Below the pieces are notes generated by a model. The model was given only the letters and a program-made list of their open reading frames with translations. It was not told the origin of the DNA and did not search any database. Both the position numbers and the translations under genes were made by a program. From VYFG01 sp965248685 (GTDB lineage: Bacteria > Pseudomonadota > Gammaproteobacteria > Arenicellales > Poriferihabitantaceae): DNA of 64,000 nucleotides. The first letter of the stretch is position 1. Every line of letters begins with the position of its first letter. Shown here one piece after another: positions 17,527-26,730 of this stretch. The stretch spans positions 2,790,001-2,854,000 of the forward strand of contig CBDFKC010000003.1 in assembly GCA_965248685.1 (NCBI GenBank), read 5' to 3'.

Positions 17527-18747
17527 TTAAATAATTGCCTTTTCCAAAAATGGTTCGTCTTTAAAAATACGATCGTAGCCTAGGGGAGATAAGTCGAGAC
17601 CACGAAACTCGCCGTAAGTAATCAATTCAGAAATTCCCCGTCCCATTGCAGGGGACTGCTGAAAGCCGTGACCGGAAAACCCATTCAAGAAAATAAAATT
17701 AGAAACTTCATGGTGGGGCCCGATAACGGCGTTTTGGTCCAGTAAATTAAAGGCGTAGTGGCCCACCCATGAATTAATCACCTTAACGGCTTCAAACACC
17801 GGTACTCGATGGGCAATAGCAGGCCATAGTTTATTTTCCCAGATGGCGTGGTCCAGGTAAAAGTCATCGAATGCGACTGCCTGGTCATCTTCGGGATCTG
17901 GAGGGCAGCCGCATAAATAGTATTGACCATCAGAGCGCATATGTACCCCGGACGGGTCGATGGTGAGAGGCAGCTCTCGATCGAGGGGTTGCGCCGCATC
18001 AAACACGAAAGAATAGCGGCGTCTGGCTTCAACGGGTATTTCTAATCCGGCCATTTGTGCAGTCACTGCCGCCCGTGGGCCCGACGCGTTGACTACCTTT
18101 CCAACTTTGATTATCTCACCAGACTGCAGAGCTACGCTCTCAATCTGATTGCCCAGACGAGTGATAGAAACAACCTCGTTATTTATATATTCAACCCCAT
18201 TTTGTCTGGCTTTGCGCCGCCACCAGTCGAACATGGTGTTACCGTCGAAATATCCTTCGTCGATGGGATTGTGGCTACCTAGCAGAATGCCTTCGAGATT
18301 GTAAAATGGAAAGGCTTCTGCAATCTCGTCGGGACTCAGGATTTGTGTGCCGGCACCACAGGCTTGTTGAATTTTTTGGTTTTCCCGCAGAATTTGTGAG
18401 AACTCGGGGTTGTCGGAGAGATACAGATAGCCATAACTATCCAATTTAATTTCAGGTATCGCCGGATCACCGCCCAGGCGCTCACGGAAGCTGCGCATAA
18501 ACTCGACGCCAAATCGGGAAATATTGACGTTTATTTCGTTGGAGAACTGCTGCCGGGTACAACTGTTGGTATGAGATGTTGATGCCCATTGGTAACTGGG
18601 ATCTTTCTCGACAACCAATACCTTGCCATTAAAGTCTGAATTGTCAGAGAGAAACCAGGCGGCGGAAGACCCCATCATCGCTCCGCCAATGATGATTACG
18701 TCGTAGCTGGACTGTTTTGGGCAGGAGGTGATTTCGGCAAGTTTCAT
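17527..18747 (-). CDS. DAO-family FAD-dependent oxidoreductase
   Basis: An amine or amino-acid oxidase/dehydrogenase-type flavoprotein of about 406 residues. The dinucleotide-binding motif VIIIGGAMMGSSAAW lies near the N-terminus, and a glutamate-containing second strand (VLVVEKD) follows. The C-terminal FAD signature is GFSGHGFQQSPAMGRGI. It resembles sarcosine-oxidase-beta and FOXRED1-like proteins rather than the fused dimethylglycine dehydrogenases. The open frame reaches 18807, but the ATG at 18747 gives a compact N-terminus before the FAD motif. It converges on the MttB/GcvT-like operon and is the third protein here suited to oxidising N-methyl amino compounds. No partner subunits are adjacent. 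The substrate is unknown. Confidence 0.88.
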   Translation of the reverse strand: MKLAEITSCPKQSSYDVIIIGGAMMGSSAAWFLSDNSDFNGKVLVVEKDPSYQWASTSHTNSCTRQQFSNEINVNISRFGVEFMRSFRERLGGDPAIPEIKLDSYGYLYLSDNPEFSQILRENQKIQQACGAGTQILSPDEIAEAFPFYNLEGILLGSHNPIDEGYFDGNTMFDWWRRKARQNGVEYINNEVVSITRLGNQIESVALQSGEIIKVGKVVNASGPRAAVTAQMAGLEIPVEARRRYSFVFDAAQPLDRELPLTIDPSGVHMRSDGQYYLCGCPPDPEDDQAVAFDDFYLDHAIWENKLWPAIAHRVPVFEAVKVINSWVGHYAFNLLDQNAVIGPHHEVSNFIFLNGFSGHGFQQSPAMGRGISELITYGEFRGLDLSPLGYDRIFKDEPFLEKAII

Positions 18748-19176
18748 CGTTAGGTTATTATTGCAGCATTTGGTTGCGCGATTGGCGATGTTAATAAATA
18801 TCTCCAAAAACTACCATAGGTCTCTGAGACATCAGCCAAACCATTTAATTTACTCTATGGCTCAACTCAAAGGAATATCGTCTGAGCCAGTTCGGTGCTG
18901 GGATGTAGTGCCGAATATGAGCAGCTGGGGTCGGGCGGTCACCAGTAATAATTAGACAGTGGGCAACGCCGCCTAAATGCGAGAGGCTGGAACGGTAAAC
19001 GAAAACTGATCTGAGGAAGGGAGTATTTCGATCCGTATTTGCTGCCACAACCTATCCAAATTTGGTGGTGATAAGTCACTTTTGGCCATACCCGAACCTG
19101 TGAAACGACAACAGCCTGGATTGAATTGTCTTAATGACGTAAATTAGCCACCCGGAAACCGAATACGAGGCGATAG
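18748..19176. other. intergenic region, no gene seen
   Basis: About 430 bp between two divergent genes. Open frames here are short and match nothing I recognise. It should contain the promoters of the FAD oxidoreductase (left) and of ppk2 (right); GAGGCGATAG immediately before the ppk2 ATG is a good ribosome-binding site. I found no convincing hairpin or repeat. Confidence 0.5.
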
Positions 19177-20016
19177 ATGGTTAATCAAAAAAATGGCGAC
19201 AAGCCAGATGCTACTCTGGTAAAAGTTCGTGAAGATGGCAGAATCAACAATGCTTTTTATGAAGCAGAGCTCGGTCGATTGCAGATCGAATTGGTTAAAC
19301 AACAGGAGTGGATTAAGCATAAAGGACTAAAAGTTGTTGTGTTGTTCGAAGGTAGGGACGCAGCTGGCAAGGGCGGTGTAATCAAGCGCATAACCCAGGT
19401 GCTGAATCCCAGAGTCTGTCGAGTGGTTGCTTTACCGGCGCCCACGGAGCGGCAGAAATCACAGTGGTATTTTCAACGTTATGTAGAGCATCTACCTGCT
19501 GCCGGTGAAATGGCCTTATTCGATCGCAGTTGGTACAACCGTGCCGGCGTGGAAAGAGTGATGAACTTCTGTAGCGATGAGGACTACCGGGAATTTATGC
19601 GCTCCTGCCCTGAGTTTGAACGCATGCTCGTCCGAAGCGGTATTATATTGATCAAGTACTGGTTCTCGGTTGATGACCAGGAACAGGAGAAACGATTCCA
19701 AGCGCGTCGACTCGACCCAACTAAACAGTGGAAACTAAGCCCGATGGATTTGGAATCAAGAAATCGCTGGATTGAGTATTCGAAAGCTAAAGACGATATG
19801 TTCAATCATACCGATATCAAGCAGGCGCCCTGGTACGTGGTTGACGCCGATATTAAGAAACATGCGAGGCTCAATTGTATTCATCATTTATTGAGCATGA
19901 TTCCCTATCAGGAAATCGATGCCGAGCAGATCGAATTGCCTCCGAGAAAGGAACAAGGGGGTTATGTCCGTCCACCCATGGGAGATCAGACTTTCGTTCC
20001 ACCAACTTATCCATAG
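19177..20016 (+). CDS. ppk2: polyphosphate kinase 2 (PPK2)
   Basis: PPK2 enzymes transfer phosphate between polyphosphate and nucleotides, usually making ATP or GTP from the diphosphate. The 279-residue protein has a Walker A motif in FEGRDAAGKGGVIKRI (about residues 56-71), the lid region with APTERQKSQWYFQRY, and a Walker B region FDRSWYNRAGVERVM. Single-domain length and these motifs fit class I PPK2. It has a strong ribosome-binding site and lies 36 bp upstream of the M24 gene on the same strand, so the two may be co-transcribed. The cellular role is general energy or phosphate storage, with no obvious link to the neighbouring catabolic genes. Confidence 0.95.
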   Translation: MVNQKNGDKPDATLVKVREDGRINNAFYEAELGRLQIELVKQQEWIKHKGLKVVVLFEGRDAAGKGGVIKRITQVLNPRVCRVVALPAPTERQKSQWYFQRYVEHLPAAGEMALFDRSWYNRAGVERVMNFCSDEDYREFMRSCPEFERMLVRSGIILIKYWFSVDDQEQEKRFQARRLDPTKQWKLSPMDLESRNRWIEYSKAKDDMFNHTDIKQAPWYVVDADIKKHARLNCIHHLLSMIPYQEIDAEQIELPPRKEQGGYVRPPMGDQTFVPPTYP

Positions 20017-20052
20017 GGCATCGTTAAATCGTTGAAATATTGAGTTTGAGCT

Positions 20053-21306
20053 ATGCACGAAGCAATTAGTAACAAACAGAGAATTTTGCAAATGTGTCGC
20101 CCGGAACCTGAAATTAGTTTTTCAGTTGCCGAGTATCAGCAGCGATTGCTTAATGTACGCAGAGCCATGCAAGCAGCCGGGGTTGATCTTTTGTTCCTGT
20201 CTTCCCCGGAAAGCATGTGTTATGTCAGTGGCTACAAAGTGGAATGGTATCAAGCATTCGGTCCCAGGGAATGGCTACCCGCCAGTGGTATTGCCGTGCA
20301 CGTTGATTCCGACGATTTCATCCATTTTGACGTCGAAAATGAAGAAGTACTAGCAGGATTCACCAGTATTTCCCGGGATTCCCGTATCTTTCGATCGAGT
20401 GCTCAACCTATGCGCTCCATGCAGGATTTCATCATCAAGAATCTGAAGCAGGAGGGTTGGACTGGATCCACAGTTGGACTGGAGATGTGGAGTTACCGGC
20501 CAACCCGTGGGTATAGCGAACAATTTCAGCTGGCATTGGAGGAGGTTGGGTGTAGCGTAGTTGACGGCACCGATATTGTCGCTGGGGTCCGAACGATCAA
20601 GTCGCCTCAGGAAATCGCATTCTCCCGCACTGCTGCCAGAATTGGAGATGTGGGCATGCAAGCTGCAATCGACTATATGCGCCCAGGTGTTACCGAGCTG
20701 GATGTTTATGGGGAGGTAATCAATGCCATGGCGAAGGCCGGGGGAGAAAATCCATCGATTACTATGCCCGTTTCGTCAGGAGCCAAGAGCGCCTGTATGC
20801 ACGCGCTGGCGTCCCGTAAAAAGATCATGCCCGGCGATATCGTTAATATCGATTTGTGTGGGGTCTACAATCGTTATCACGCCAATATGGCACGAACTTT
20901 TTCCATGGGAAAACCCCACAACGAAGTTACTAACGCCATGGCGGCAATAACCGGTGCCAAGGCCTTCGTTACCGACCTGATCAAACCAGGGTTGTCCGTG
21001 GCGGCTTTGTTGGGTGAGGTTGAAAGATACTACCGTGACGCAGGTATCTGGGAAAACCAGTGCTGGATTGGTGGCTATGACCTTGGATTGTCATTTCCCC
21101 CCGATTGGGTCGGTCCCTGGTATTACGATGTCCATTCAGATCCCGGTGAAGATGTGTTTGAACCAGGTATGGTTTGTAACTACGAAGCAAATTTTTACTT
21201 GCCCCAGGGCGCAGGCATGTCGATGTTTATTGATACCATGGCGGTAGAACAAGACAGTGCTGAATTTTTACAACAAACTCCGGCGCAGTTATTTGTTATC
21301 GATTAA
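20053..21306 (+). CDS. M24 (creatinase/Xaa-Pro peptidase fold) protein lacking most metal ligands
   Basis: The 417 residues show an N-terminal creatinase domain and a C-terminal pita-bread domain (from about 180). In metal-dependent M24 peptidases five residues hold two metals. Here the first aspartate is kept (Asp267), the second is Asn278, the histidine is replaced within GGYDLGLSFPPDW (Tyr342), Glu378 is kept and the last glutamate is Asp394. That pattern fits the metal-free hydrolases of the fold, such as creatinase and the ectoine hydrolase DoeA/EutD, whose GLSYPPDW-like segment is similar. It is therefore more likely a C-N hydrolase of a small amine compound than a dipeptidase. It follows ppk2 closely. 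Function inferred, not certain. Confidence 0.85.
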   Translation: MHEAISNKQRILQMCRPEPEISFSVAEYQQRLLNVRRAMQAAGVDLLFLSSPESMCYVSGYKVEWYQAFGPREWLPASGIAVHVDSDDFIHFDVENEEVLAGFTSISRDSRIFRSSAQPMRSMQDFIIKNLKQEGWTGSTVGLEMWSYRPTRGYSEQFQLALEEVGCSVVDGTDIVAGVRTIKSPQEIAFSRTAARIGDVGMQAAIDYMRPGVTELDVYGEVINAMAKAGGENPSITMPVSSGAKSACMHALASRKKIMPGDIVNIDLCGVYNRYHANMARTFSMGKPHNEVTNAMAAITGAKAFVTDLIKPGLSVAALLGEVERYYRDAGIWENQCWIGGYDLGLSFPPDWVGPWYYDVHSDPGEDVFEPGMVCNYEANFYLPQGAGMSMFIDTMAVEQDSAEFLQQTPAQLFVID

Positions 21307-21388
21307 ATTCCAAATGTACGGACGCGTAGACAGGCATAAAACTGAATGGGTTTTTCCGTATCTCCGGTCTTTGCACACCGTTGCTCCA

Positions 21389-22144
21389 TTACTTTTCTCT
21401 GGCAGACTGCTTACCCTTCCTTTTGTTTTTTACATATAGCTGCTTTGACTCTGTAGACCCAATTTGCCTCTCCTCTATTTCAAACAGTTTGGTTGCAGTA
21501 AATAATTCCCCCAATTTTTGATAGCCATAATTCCTTGGATCAAAATCTGGAGAATGCTTGGCGATATTACTCCCTACCGCCGCCAGGTTTGCCCACCCGC
21601 TGTCGTCCGAAGATACATCAACGGCATTTCTGAACAAGTTTAGCACTTTTGTATCCTGCTTCAGTTTTTCCAGAGAAGTTCCCTTGATCGTTTGCTCTTC
21701 ATCAGTTATTGCAACCAATACGTCCAAGTAAACAAACTTGTCACACGCCGTTACAAATGGAGAGGGCGTTTTACGCTCCCCAAACCCAAAAACCGTTATA
21801 CCCGCCTCTCTAATACGCGAAGCCAGCTTAGTAAAATCACTGTCACTGGACACGATACAGAAACCATTAAAAGTCCCCGTATAAAGCAAATCCATTGCAT
21901 CAATGATCATTGCACTGTCAGTTGCATTTTTACCTGTGGTATAGGCGAATTGTTGGATAGGCTGTATAGAATGCTTTAAAAGTGACTCTTTCCAACTGTT
22001 TAGGTTCGGCTTAGTCCAATCTCCATAAATCCGCTTAACGCTTGCCGTACCGTAATCTGCGATCTCGCCTAATAGTCCCTCAACAATTCCCGGCCTGGTA
22101 TTGTCGGCGTCAATGAGAACTGCGAGCTTGTTGGTTTCGGTCAT
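21389..22144 (-). CDS. NYN-domain (LabA-like PIN) protein with OST-HTH/LOTUS-type C-terminus
   Basis: The N-terminal part (about 5-145) is an NYN/LabA-like PIN fold with its acidic residues in LIDADNTRP, DSAMIIDAMDL and SSDSDFTKLASRIREAG, the pattern of a metal-dependent ribonuclease. The C-terminal part (about 165-240) fits an OST-HTH/LOTUS RNA-binding domain (LFRNAVDVSS then PRNYGYQKLGELF). The tail is very basic (KNKRKGKQSAREK). Related bacterial proteins are presumed RNA nucleases of unclear role. It stands alone, with about 400 bp of apparently non-coding sequence upstream that contains a perfect 14-bp palindrome. Convergent with the M24 gene. Confidence 0.9.
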   Translation of the reverse strand: MTETNKLAVLIDADNTRPGIVEGLLGEIADYGTASVKRIYGDWTKPNLNSWKESLLKHSIQPIQQFAYTTGKNATDSAMIIDAMDLLYTGTFNGFCIVSSDSDFTKLASRIREAGITVFGFGERKTPSPFVTACDKFVYLDVLVAITDEEQTIKGTSLEKLKQDTKVLNLFRNAVDVSSDDSGWANLAAVGSNIAKHSPDFDPRNYGYQKLGELFTATKLFEIEERQIGSTESKQLYVKNKRKGKQSAREK

Positions 22145-22547
22145 TTAGGTGTTTGTTGATGTAATTAGCTAATTGTTCAAAAATTAGACTGAGTAATAAA
22201 GTTCGCTCAATAAAGTGCTTTTGGTCGATGAGAAATCCGTAACAAGTATGATTATGCCTGATCGATTTGTAAACCGCATTTGGTAGGACATGTCCTAAAC
22301 GAACTTTGGGTAACGCCGCCGTATTTTGCGGCTATGAAAAGCCATCAATTTTAAGGCATGGTTATGCATAAAATACTCCCCGCAAGCCTGAGTTGTCATG
22401 TATTTTATATTCCATTGTTTTCTGATTTCACAATACTGCTTTAATTTACAATGTGGAGTAGTGGTCATTTAGTTTGGATCCTGTTCCTCTCAGTTAATTG
22501 GATCACCCTAGACTTAAAAAAATTAACGGATGTGTTTAAACATTTAG
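22145..22547. other. intergenic region, no gene seen
   Basis: Roughly 400 bp between the start of the NYN gene and the end of the subtilase gene, both on the minus strand. It presumably carries the NYN promoter. Apart from the palindrome listed separately I saw no coding signal and no convincing terminator. Confidence 0.5.
22284..22297. promoter_or_regulatory. perfect 14-bp palindrome, possible operator
   Basis: TAGGACATGTCCTA reads identically on both strands and lies 140 bp upstream of the NYN-domain gene start. Its symmetry suits a dimeric DNA-binding protein. No second copy was noticed in the window, so its regulator is unknown. Confidence 0.35.
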
Positions 22548-23828
22548 TTACTCTATGTCAGCATACAACAATAAATTGGGTGAACTTGCTCCCGCATTGA
22601 TAACAGCCCCTTTTGTTGCGGATTTTAGTATTGCTGATTTAACTTCTTGCGCACTGGCATTCGGATGTTGTTGCAGATATAACGCGGCTACGCCGGCTAC
22701 TCTTGGCGTGGCGAATGATGTCGTTGCTACCTCTGCTGTTTTCGCCGCATTTAGTAAAACGCCAAACCCGCCATCCAACCTGCTTGAGTAAGAGTTTCCC
22801 GGCGCGAATAGGGAGATGCAGGGACCGAAATTTGATGAAGCTCTTCTGGTATCATCAATATTAGTGGCACCGACGATTATGATTCCATCCAGTGCATCCT
22901 GCGACAATATTTTGAGGTCATTATTATGCAGTCGTCCCCAGCCAAATGGTTTGCCATTTCGTGCCTGGGTACATGCATCGGTAGCGTTATTTCCAGCTGG
23001 GAACACTATTGCGACTCCGGTATTGACCACGAAGTTTTCTATCATTCGATATATTCTTCTGTCCTCCGGCAGCGAAACACTCATCATAACAATAGCCGGT
23101 TTCTGAACATTACTGGCAAGCCAGTTAAGTCCCATAATGGTACTTACTGTTCCGGTCACTCTTACCGAATGGATAAGTGCGTCTTTTGCGACACCAACAC
23201 TATCCCCAGCTGCGATGCCAGCAACGATTGCGGCGTGGTCTCCCGTTGCATCTGAGCGAAAATAAAAGCGTTCGGGCTGGAGGTCTGGGCCAAAGTCGCT
23301 GTGGGTCGGCACGCCGTCGTCCAGCACATAAATTCGTACTCCTGCTCCCGTCGACTTGTACTCATAGGAATTATCAAGGGCCAAATCCCGTTGGTCTATC
23401 CGATCCAATCCCCACGAATATCGATTATCCATCGCATCTCCAGGAAGAGGGCTCTGTTCGGTGTTGCCTTGTTGCGTCGTGGGAAAATCTAATTCAACGG
23501 CGCCGACCATTGAGAGTGTTTCAATGTAATCGACCGCCGATTGATTCAGTGTCGCTACAAAGCCCTTAAGCAGCAACCCATCAATGACTTCAATGAGGGA
23601 AATATCCGATGTATATGAATCTGATTTTACCGTTTGCAGGGCGATAGCATCTGAGTGTATGGTTTCTGCAACTGTGTGTGGTGATGTTACCGATTGATCG
23701 AAATCCACTATATAGTTGTGTGATTCGGCATTGCAATTTGCGGCCCACAGTAATAACAAGCAGAGTGTCACATATTTCTCTATATGCATTTTCGTTTGAC
23801 TCCATTTCATTTTCTCAATATCCCTCAT
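22548..23828 (-). CDS. secreted S8 (subtilisin/proteinase K-like) serine protease
   Basis: The protein has a signal peptide best read from the methionine at residue 14 (EKYVTLCLLLLWAANCNA), a short pro-region, then a subtilase domain from about residue 125. The catalytic aspartate is in IYVLDDGVPTHSDF. The histidine is in GDHAAIVAGIA, which aligns with the usual GHGTHVAG, so the active-site histidine is kept although the signature is degenerate. The serine is in TTSFATPRVAGVAALY. An asparagine for the oxyanion hole appears in FPAGNNATD. It probably acts outside the cytoplasm as an endoprotease. ATG starts are available at 23828, 23810 and 23789; the last gives the cleanest signal peptide. It stands alone in the region. 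Confidence 0.9.
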   Translation of the reverse strand: MRDIEKMKWSQTKMHIEKYVTLCLLLLWAANCNAESHNYIVDFDQSVTSPHTVAETIHSDAIALQTVKSDSYTSDISLIEVIDGLLLKGFVATLNQSAVDYIETLSMVGAVELDFPTTQQGNTEQSPLPGDAMDNRYSWGLDRIDQRDLALDNSYEYKSTGAGVRIYVLDDGVPTHSDFGPDLQPERFYFRSDATGDHAAIVAGIAAGDSVGVAKDALIHSVRVTGTVSTIMGLNWLASNVQKPAIVMMSVSLPEDRRIYRMIENFVVNTGVAIVFPAGNNATDACTQARNGKPFGWGRLHNNDLKILSQDALDGIIIVGATNIDDTRRASSNFGPCISLFAPGNSYSSRLDGGFGVLLNAAKTAEVATTSFATPRVAGVAALYLQQHPNASAQEVKSAILKSATKGAVINAGASSPNLLLYADIE

Positions 23829-24136
23829 ATTGCGACAAAGTTTGATCTCAGAGTATTAGGCTAGCAATTTTTGCTTCTGTATTTGTTAATTTGGTCTTTC
23901 CTACACTAACAATTGCCCCAGGCAATCCAATCTTAATTTCAAATTTTCTGGATCCGCTCATTATCCTCGAAACTTGGTGATTGTCAAAACTGAAACCGAA
24001 AGATAGCATCAAAGAGAAGATTGATTAGAGGGTCGGTCTGTGGGATAAGGTAGAATTGATCGAACGAAAAATGAAGAAAATTAGTTTTCCCTGTCTCACA
24101 TCTAATGTGAATAAACCCTTAATTGGATTAGTAACT

Positions 24137-24499
24137 ATGATGATTAGAAACCTATCAGCTAAATGGAAGCCCCTGTTAATCTGTATAACTATTGTAGGTT
24201 TGTTGCTCAATTCGACCGCGTACGCGGCCTGTCAGCCGTATCTCATCGAAGTTAATAGTGGCGATGGAGGATTTCGATTTATGCACGATGCTAATAATTT
24301 TCGTGCTGTCTCCAGTGAAACCCGCCTTGAAGGCCTTATTTGTGATCGAAGATCCTTTAGGATTGAATTAGCCAAGAGAAATGTAGAGGCCAGAGTCAGA
24401 TTCAGTATCGATGGTAAAAGCTACGAGTTTGCCCAAGGCAACCAGGGTGATAGAAATGCCAATAATTGGTATCGAAAATATTTTGATATCAGCTTCTAA
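24137..24499 (+). CDS. small secreted protein of unknown function
   Basis: I do not recognise this protein. From the ATG at 24137 it is 120 residues with a clear signal peptide (LLICITIVGLLLNSTAYA, then mature ACQPYLIEV). Two cysteines in the mature part could form a disulfide. The body is short, polar and rich in arginine and aspartate (GGFRFMHDANNFRAVS; GKSYEFAQGNQGDRNANN), suggesting a small beta-rich exported domain. In-frame upstream starts exist at 24056 (TTG) and 24071 (ATG), which would add a basic extension. GGA nine bases before 24137 favours the short form. It diverges from the subtilase gene and precedes an S9 peptidase lipoprotein. Confidence 0.65.
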   Translation: MMIRNLSAKWKPLLICITIVGLLLNSTAYAACQPYLIEVNSGDGGFRFMHDANNFRAVSSETRLEGLICDRRSFRIELAKRNVEARVRFSIDGKSYEFAQGNQGDRNANNWYRKYFDISF

Positions 24500-24750
24500 A
24501 GTCTTTTCTCAACTGGTTTAAAAGAACCTACGTCCAACGCAAGGGGTTCTGGATCGTACCTGGTTGGAAAGGCTGAAAGGAAAATAATTGGAAGAAAAAG
24601 TGAGTTAGTATGCTCAGTTTTGCGATTTGGCTATTGCGTTATATCGGTGAAATCAAATTGGCAAATAACAGATACATTGTAGTGCTGGACCATTTTTTCC
24701 TATCAATCCTGGGCTCGAGAGCAAAGGTTCCCGAAGGTTTACGAAATTGG

Positions 24751-26706
24751 ATGCCGATGATTGGGCTGCCAATATTTCTATCAATGTTTCTGTCAATCAC
24801 TGGCTGCGCCGTTTCTCCAACTCATCCTTCCCTCAGCGACGGTGGGCTGCCTGAATTGATTCCAGTAAGGAAATTTGTCGCGAATATAGATGCAAATGAC
24901 GGCTATAAAATTTCTCCTGATGGTAAAAAAATGACGTGGATTGGCGTATCGATGTTGCGCTCGGCGATTATTTGGCGGGATCTAGAACTTGATAAAGAGG
25001 TTGCACTCCGATTTAAAAAAAACGCACCCCAGCCAATTTGGGCCGCTGACAGCGTCCACTTACTTTATCACCATGATCCTAGTGGTCGAGAAAATTATCA
25101 TGTATTTGCGGTAGACACTCGGAACGGTAACAGAGTTCGGCGCGACCTTACACCGTACCCCGGTGTTAAAGCATTTGTTGCCAGAGTGCCAATCGGTTTG
25201 TCCGAAGTGGTTTATATAATGCATAACCGCAGGGATCCCGCGGTGTTTGATCTGTATCGGGTTAACCTGGGAACAGGTCAGGAACAAATGATATACAAAA
25301 ATACCGAAAATATTATTGATATCAGGATTAATGATGAGGGGGAAATTCGTGCCAGGATCAGGCAATCGGAAACCGCCAGGCTGCTGGAAGTTCCAGATGC
25401 TGCGGGTAACTGGAAACCATTAATTACGGCCAGCAAATTCGATCGGATTGCCCCCATAGAATTGTCCCTCGACGGGTTGCGGCTATATCTGCTGACCAAT
25501 GTCGGCAGAGACAAACTAGTATTTGCAGAATTAAACCTGAATAGCGGAGAACAAACTATTCTGCAGGCACATAAAGACGTGGATATTAACAGCGTGCTAA
25601 CCAGTCCAAAGGACCGCAGGCCATTGATCGCTTTCGCCACGCCGGACTATCCAGAACTGATTTTTTTTGATGACCTCCTAAAACAGCGACTAACCCAGTT
25701 TATCGGGGACAAGCCGTTAGGGGTAAACGTAATGAGTTTGGATCGTGAAGAACGATTTGCAACAGTGGCTACCTGGGACCAGGCGGGCGGCAGTTATTAT
25801 CTGGTGGATCTTGTCTCGGGCGAAAGCGAGTTATTGGGAGAGGATTCGTCACGCAAACGGAAACAGAGCTTGGTCGAAGGAAAACCGATCAGCTTTACTG
25901 CCAGCGATGGAATGCAATTACACGGTTATTTGTCAATGCCAAAATCCACAAGCGCGAAGCCGGTGCCGACGGTGTTATTGGTTCACGGTGGACCTTGGGC
26001 TCGGGATTGGTGGGGATATAGCAAGACCGTTCAGCTTTACGCTAACCGAGGGTATGCCGTGCTACAGATCAATTATCGTGGCTCAAGCGGATATGGCAGG
26101 CAGTATATGGACGCCGCCGTGGGTGAGTTCGCTGGCGGGATGCATCAGGATTTAATTGACGGTGTCGACTGGGCTGTCGCCAATGGATATACCGATCCGA
26201 ATCGAGTGGCTATTGTCGGTGGCAGTTATGGGGGGTACGCCACCCTGGTAGGAATGACCATGACACCAGGGAAATTTGCCTGCGGCGTAGATAACGTGGG
26301 GGTTGCCGATTTGGCTTCGCTGATCGAATCTGCACCACCTTATTGGAAACCCTGGATGCATCTCTGGCACCGGTTTGTCGGTGATCCAGCAGACCCGACC
26401 CAACGCGATTTGATGGACGCAAAATCACCAATTAATTATTCCGCGCAGGTCCAGGGTCCATTGCTGATCTACCATGGTGCCAATGACCCCCGGGTAAAGC
26501 TTGACCAGTCGGTACGGATGGTTGAAGCGTTAACCGAGGCCGGTAAAGAAGTAGAATTTGTAGTCATCAAGGGTGAGGGTCACGGGTACGGTCATTGGAA
26601 AAACCAACTTGGTTACTATCGCAAAGTTGAAGACTTTCTTGCCGAGTGTCTTGGTGGTCGCAGTAGTGGCTTTGATTTTTTCCAGCTCGGGAGTTGGGCT
26701 TTTTGA
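24751..26706 (+). CDS. S9 family (prolyl oligopeptidase-type) peptidase, predicted lipoprotein
   Basis: An S9 serine peptidase of about 651 residues from the ATG at 24751. The open frame begins at 24610, but the shorter start places a lipoprotein signal at the N-terminus, with hydrophobic FLSMFLSITGC ending in a lipobox cysteine. A beta-propeller-like region fills about 30-400. The C-terminal alpha/beta hydrolase domain has the nucleophile in GGSYGGYATL (Ser492), the acid in GANDPRVKLDQS and the histidine in GEGHGYGHWKN. Such enzymes cleave short peptides, here probably at the outer membrane or in the periplasm. The final codons overlap a hairpin that looks like an intrinsic terminator. Convergent with the Rieske oxygenase gene. 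Confidence 0.92.
   Translation: MPMIGLPIFLSMFLSITGCAVSPTHPSLSDGGLPELIPVRKFVANIDANDGYKISPDGKKMTWIGVSMLRSAIIWRDLELDKEVALRFKKNAPQPIWAADSVHLLYHHDPSGRENYHVFAVDTRNGNRVRRDLTPYPGVKAFVARVPIGLSEVVYIMHNRRDPAVFDLYRVNLGTGQEQMIYKNTENIIDIRINDEGEIRARIRQSETARLLEVPDAAGNWKPLITASKFDRIAPIELSLDGLRLYLLTNVGRDKLVFAELNLNSGEQTILQAHKDVDINSVLTSPKDRRPLIAFATPDYPELIFFDDLLKQRLTQFIGDKPLGVNVMSLDREERFATVATWDQAGGSYYLVDLVSGESELLGEDSSRKRKQSLVEGKPISFTASDGMQLHGYLSMPKSTSAKPVPTVLLVHGGPWARDWWGYSKTVQLYANRGYAVLQINYRGSSGYGRQYMDAAVGEFAGGMHQDLIDGVDWAVANGYTDPNRVAIVGGSYGGYATLVGMTMTPGKFACGVDNVGVADLASLIESAPPYWKPWMHLWHRFVGDPADPTQRDLMDAKSPINYSAQVQGPLLIYHGANDPRVKLDQSVRMVEALTEAGKEVEFVVIKGEGHGYGHWKNQLGYYRKVEDFLAECLGGRSSGFDFFQLGSWAF
26682..26705 (+). 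terminator. probable intrinsic terminator overlapping the end of the S9 peptidase gene
   Basis: CCAGCTC pairs with GAGTTGG (one G-T wobble), followed by G and a CTTTTT run. It lies within the last coding triplets before the stop. The hairpin loop is tight, so strength is uncertain; only the plus-strand direction has a T-run. Confidence 0.5.
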
Positions 26707-26730
26707 TGGCGACGCTATAGCCTGGAAACC

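Noticed and set aside
18728..18955. Plus-strand 75-codon frame between the FAD oxidase and ppk2
   Set aside because: It overlaps the 5' end of the oxidase gene, has no recognisable motif and no good ribosome-binding site.
23162..23280. Possible loss of the catalytic histidine in the S8 protease because GHGTHVAG reads GDHAAIVAG
   Set aside because: The catalytic residue in subtilisins is the first histidine of HGTH, which is kept; only the later positions differ.
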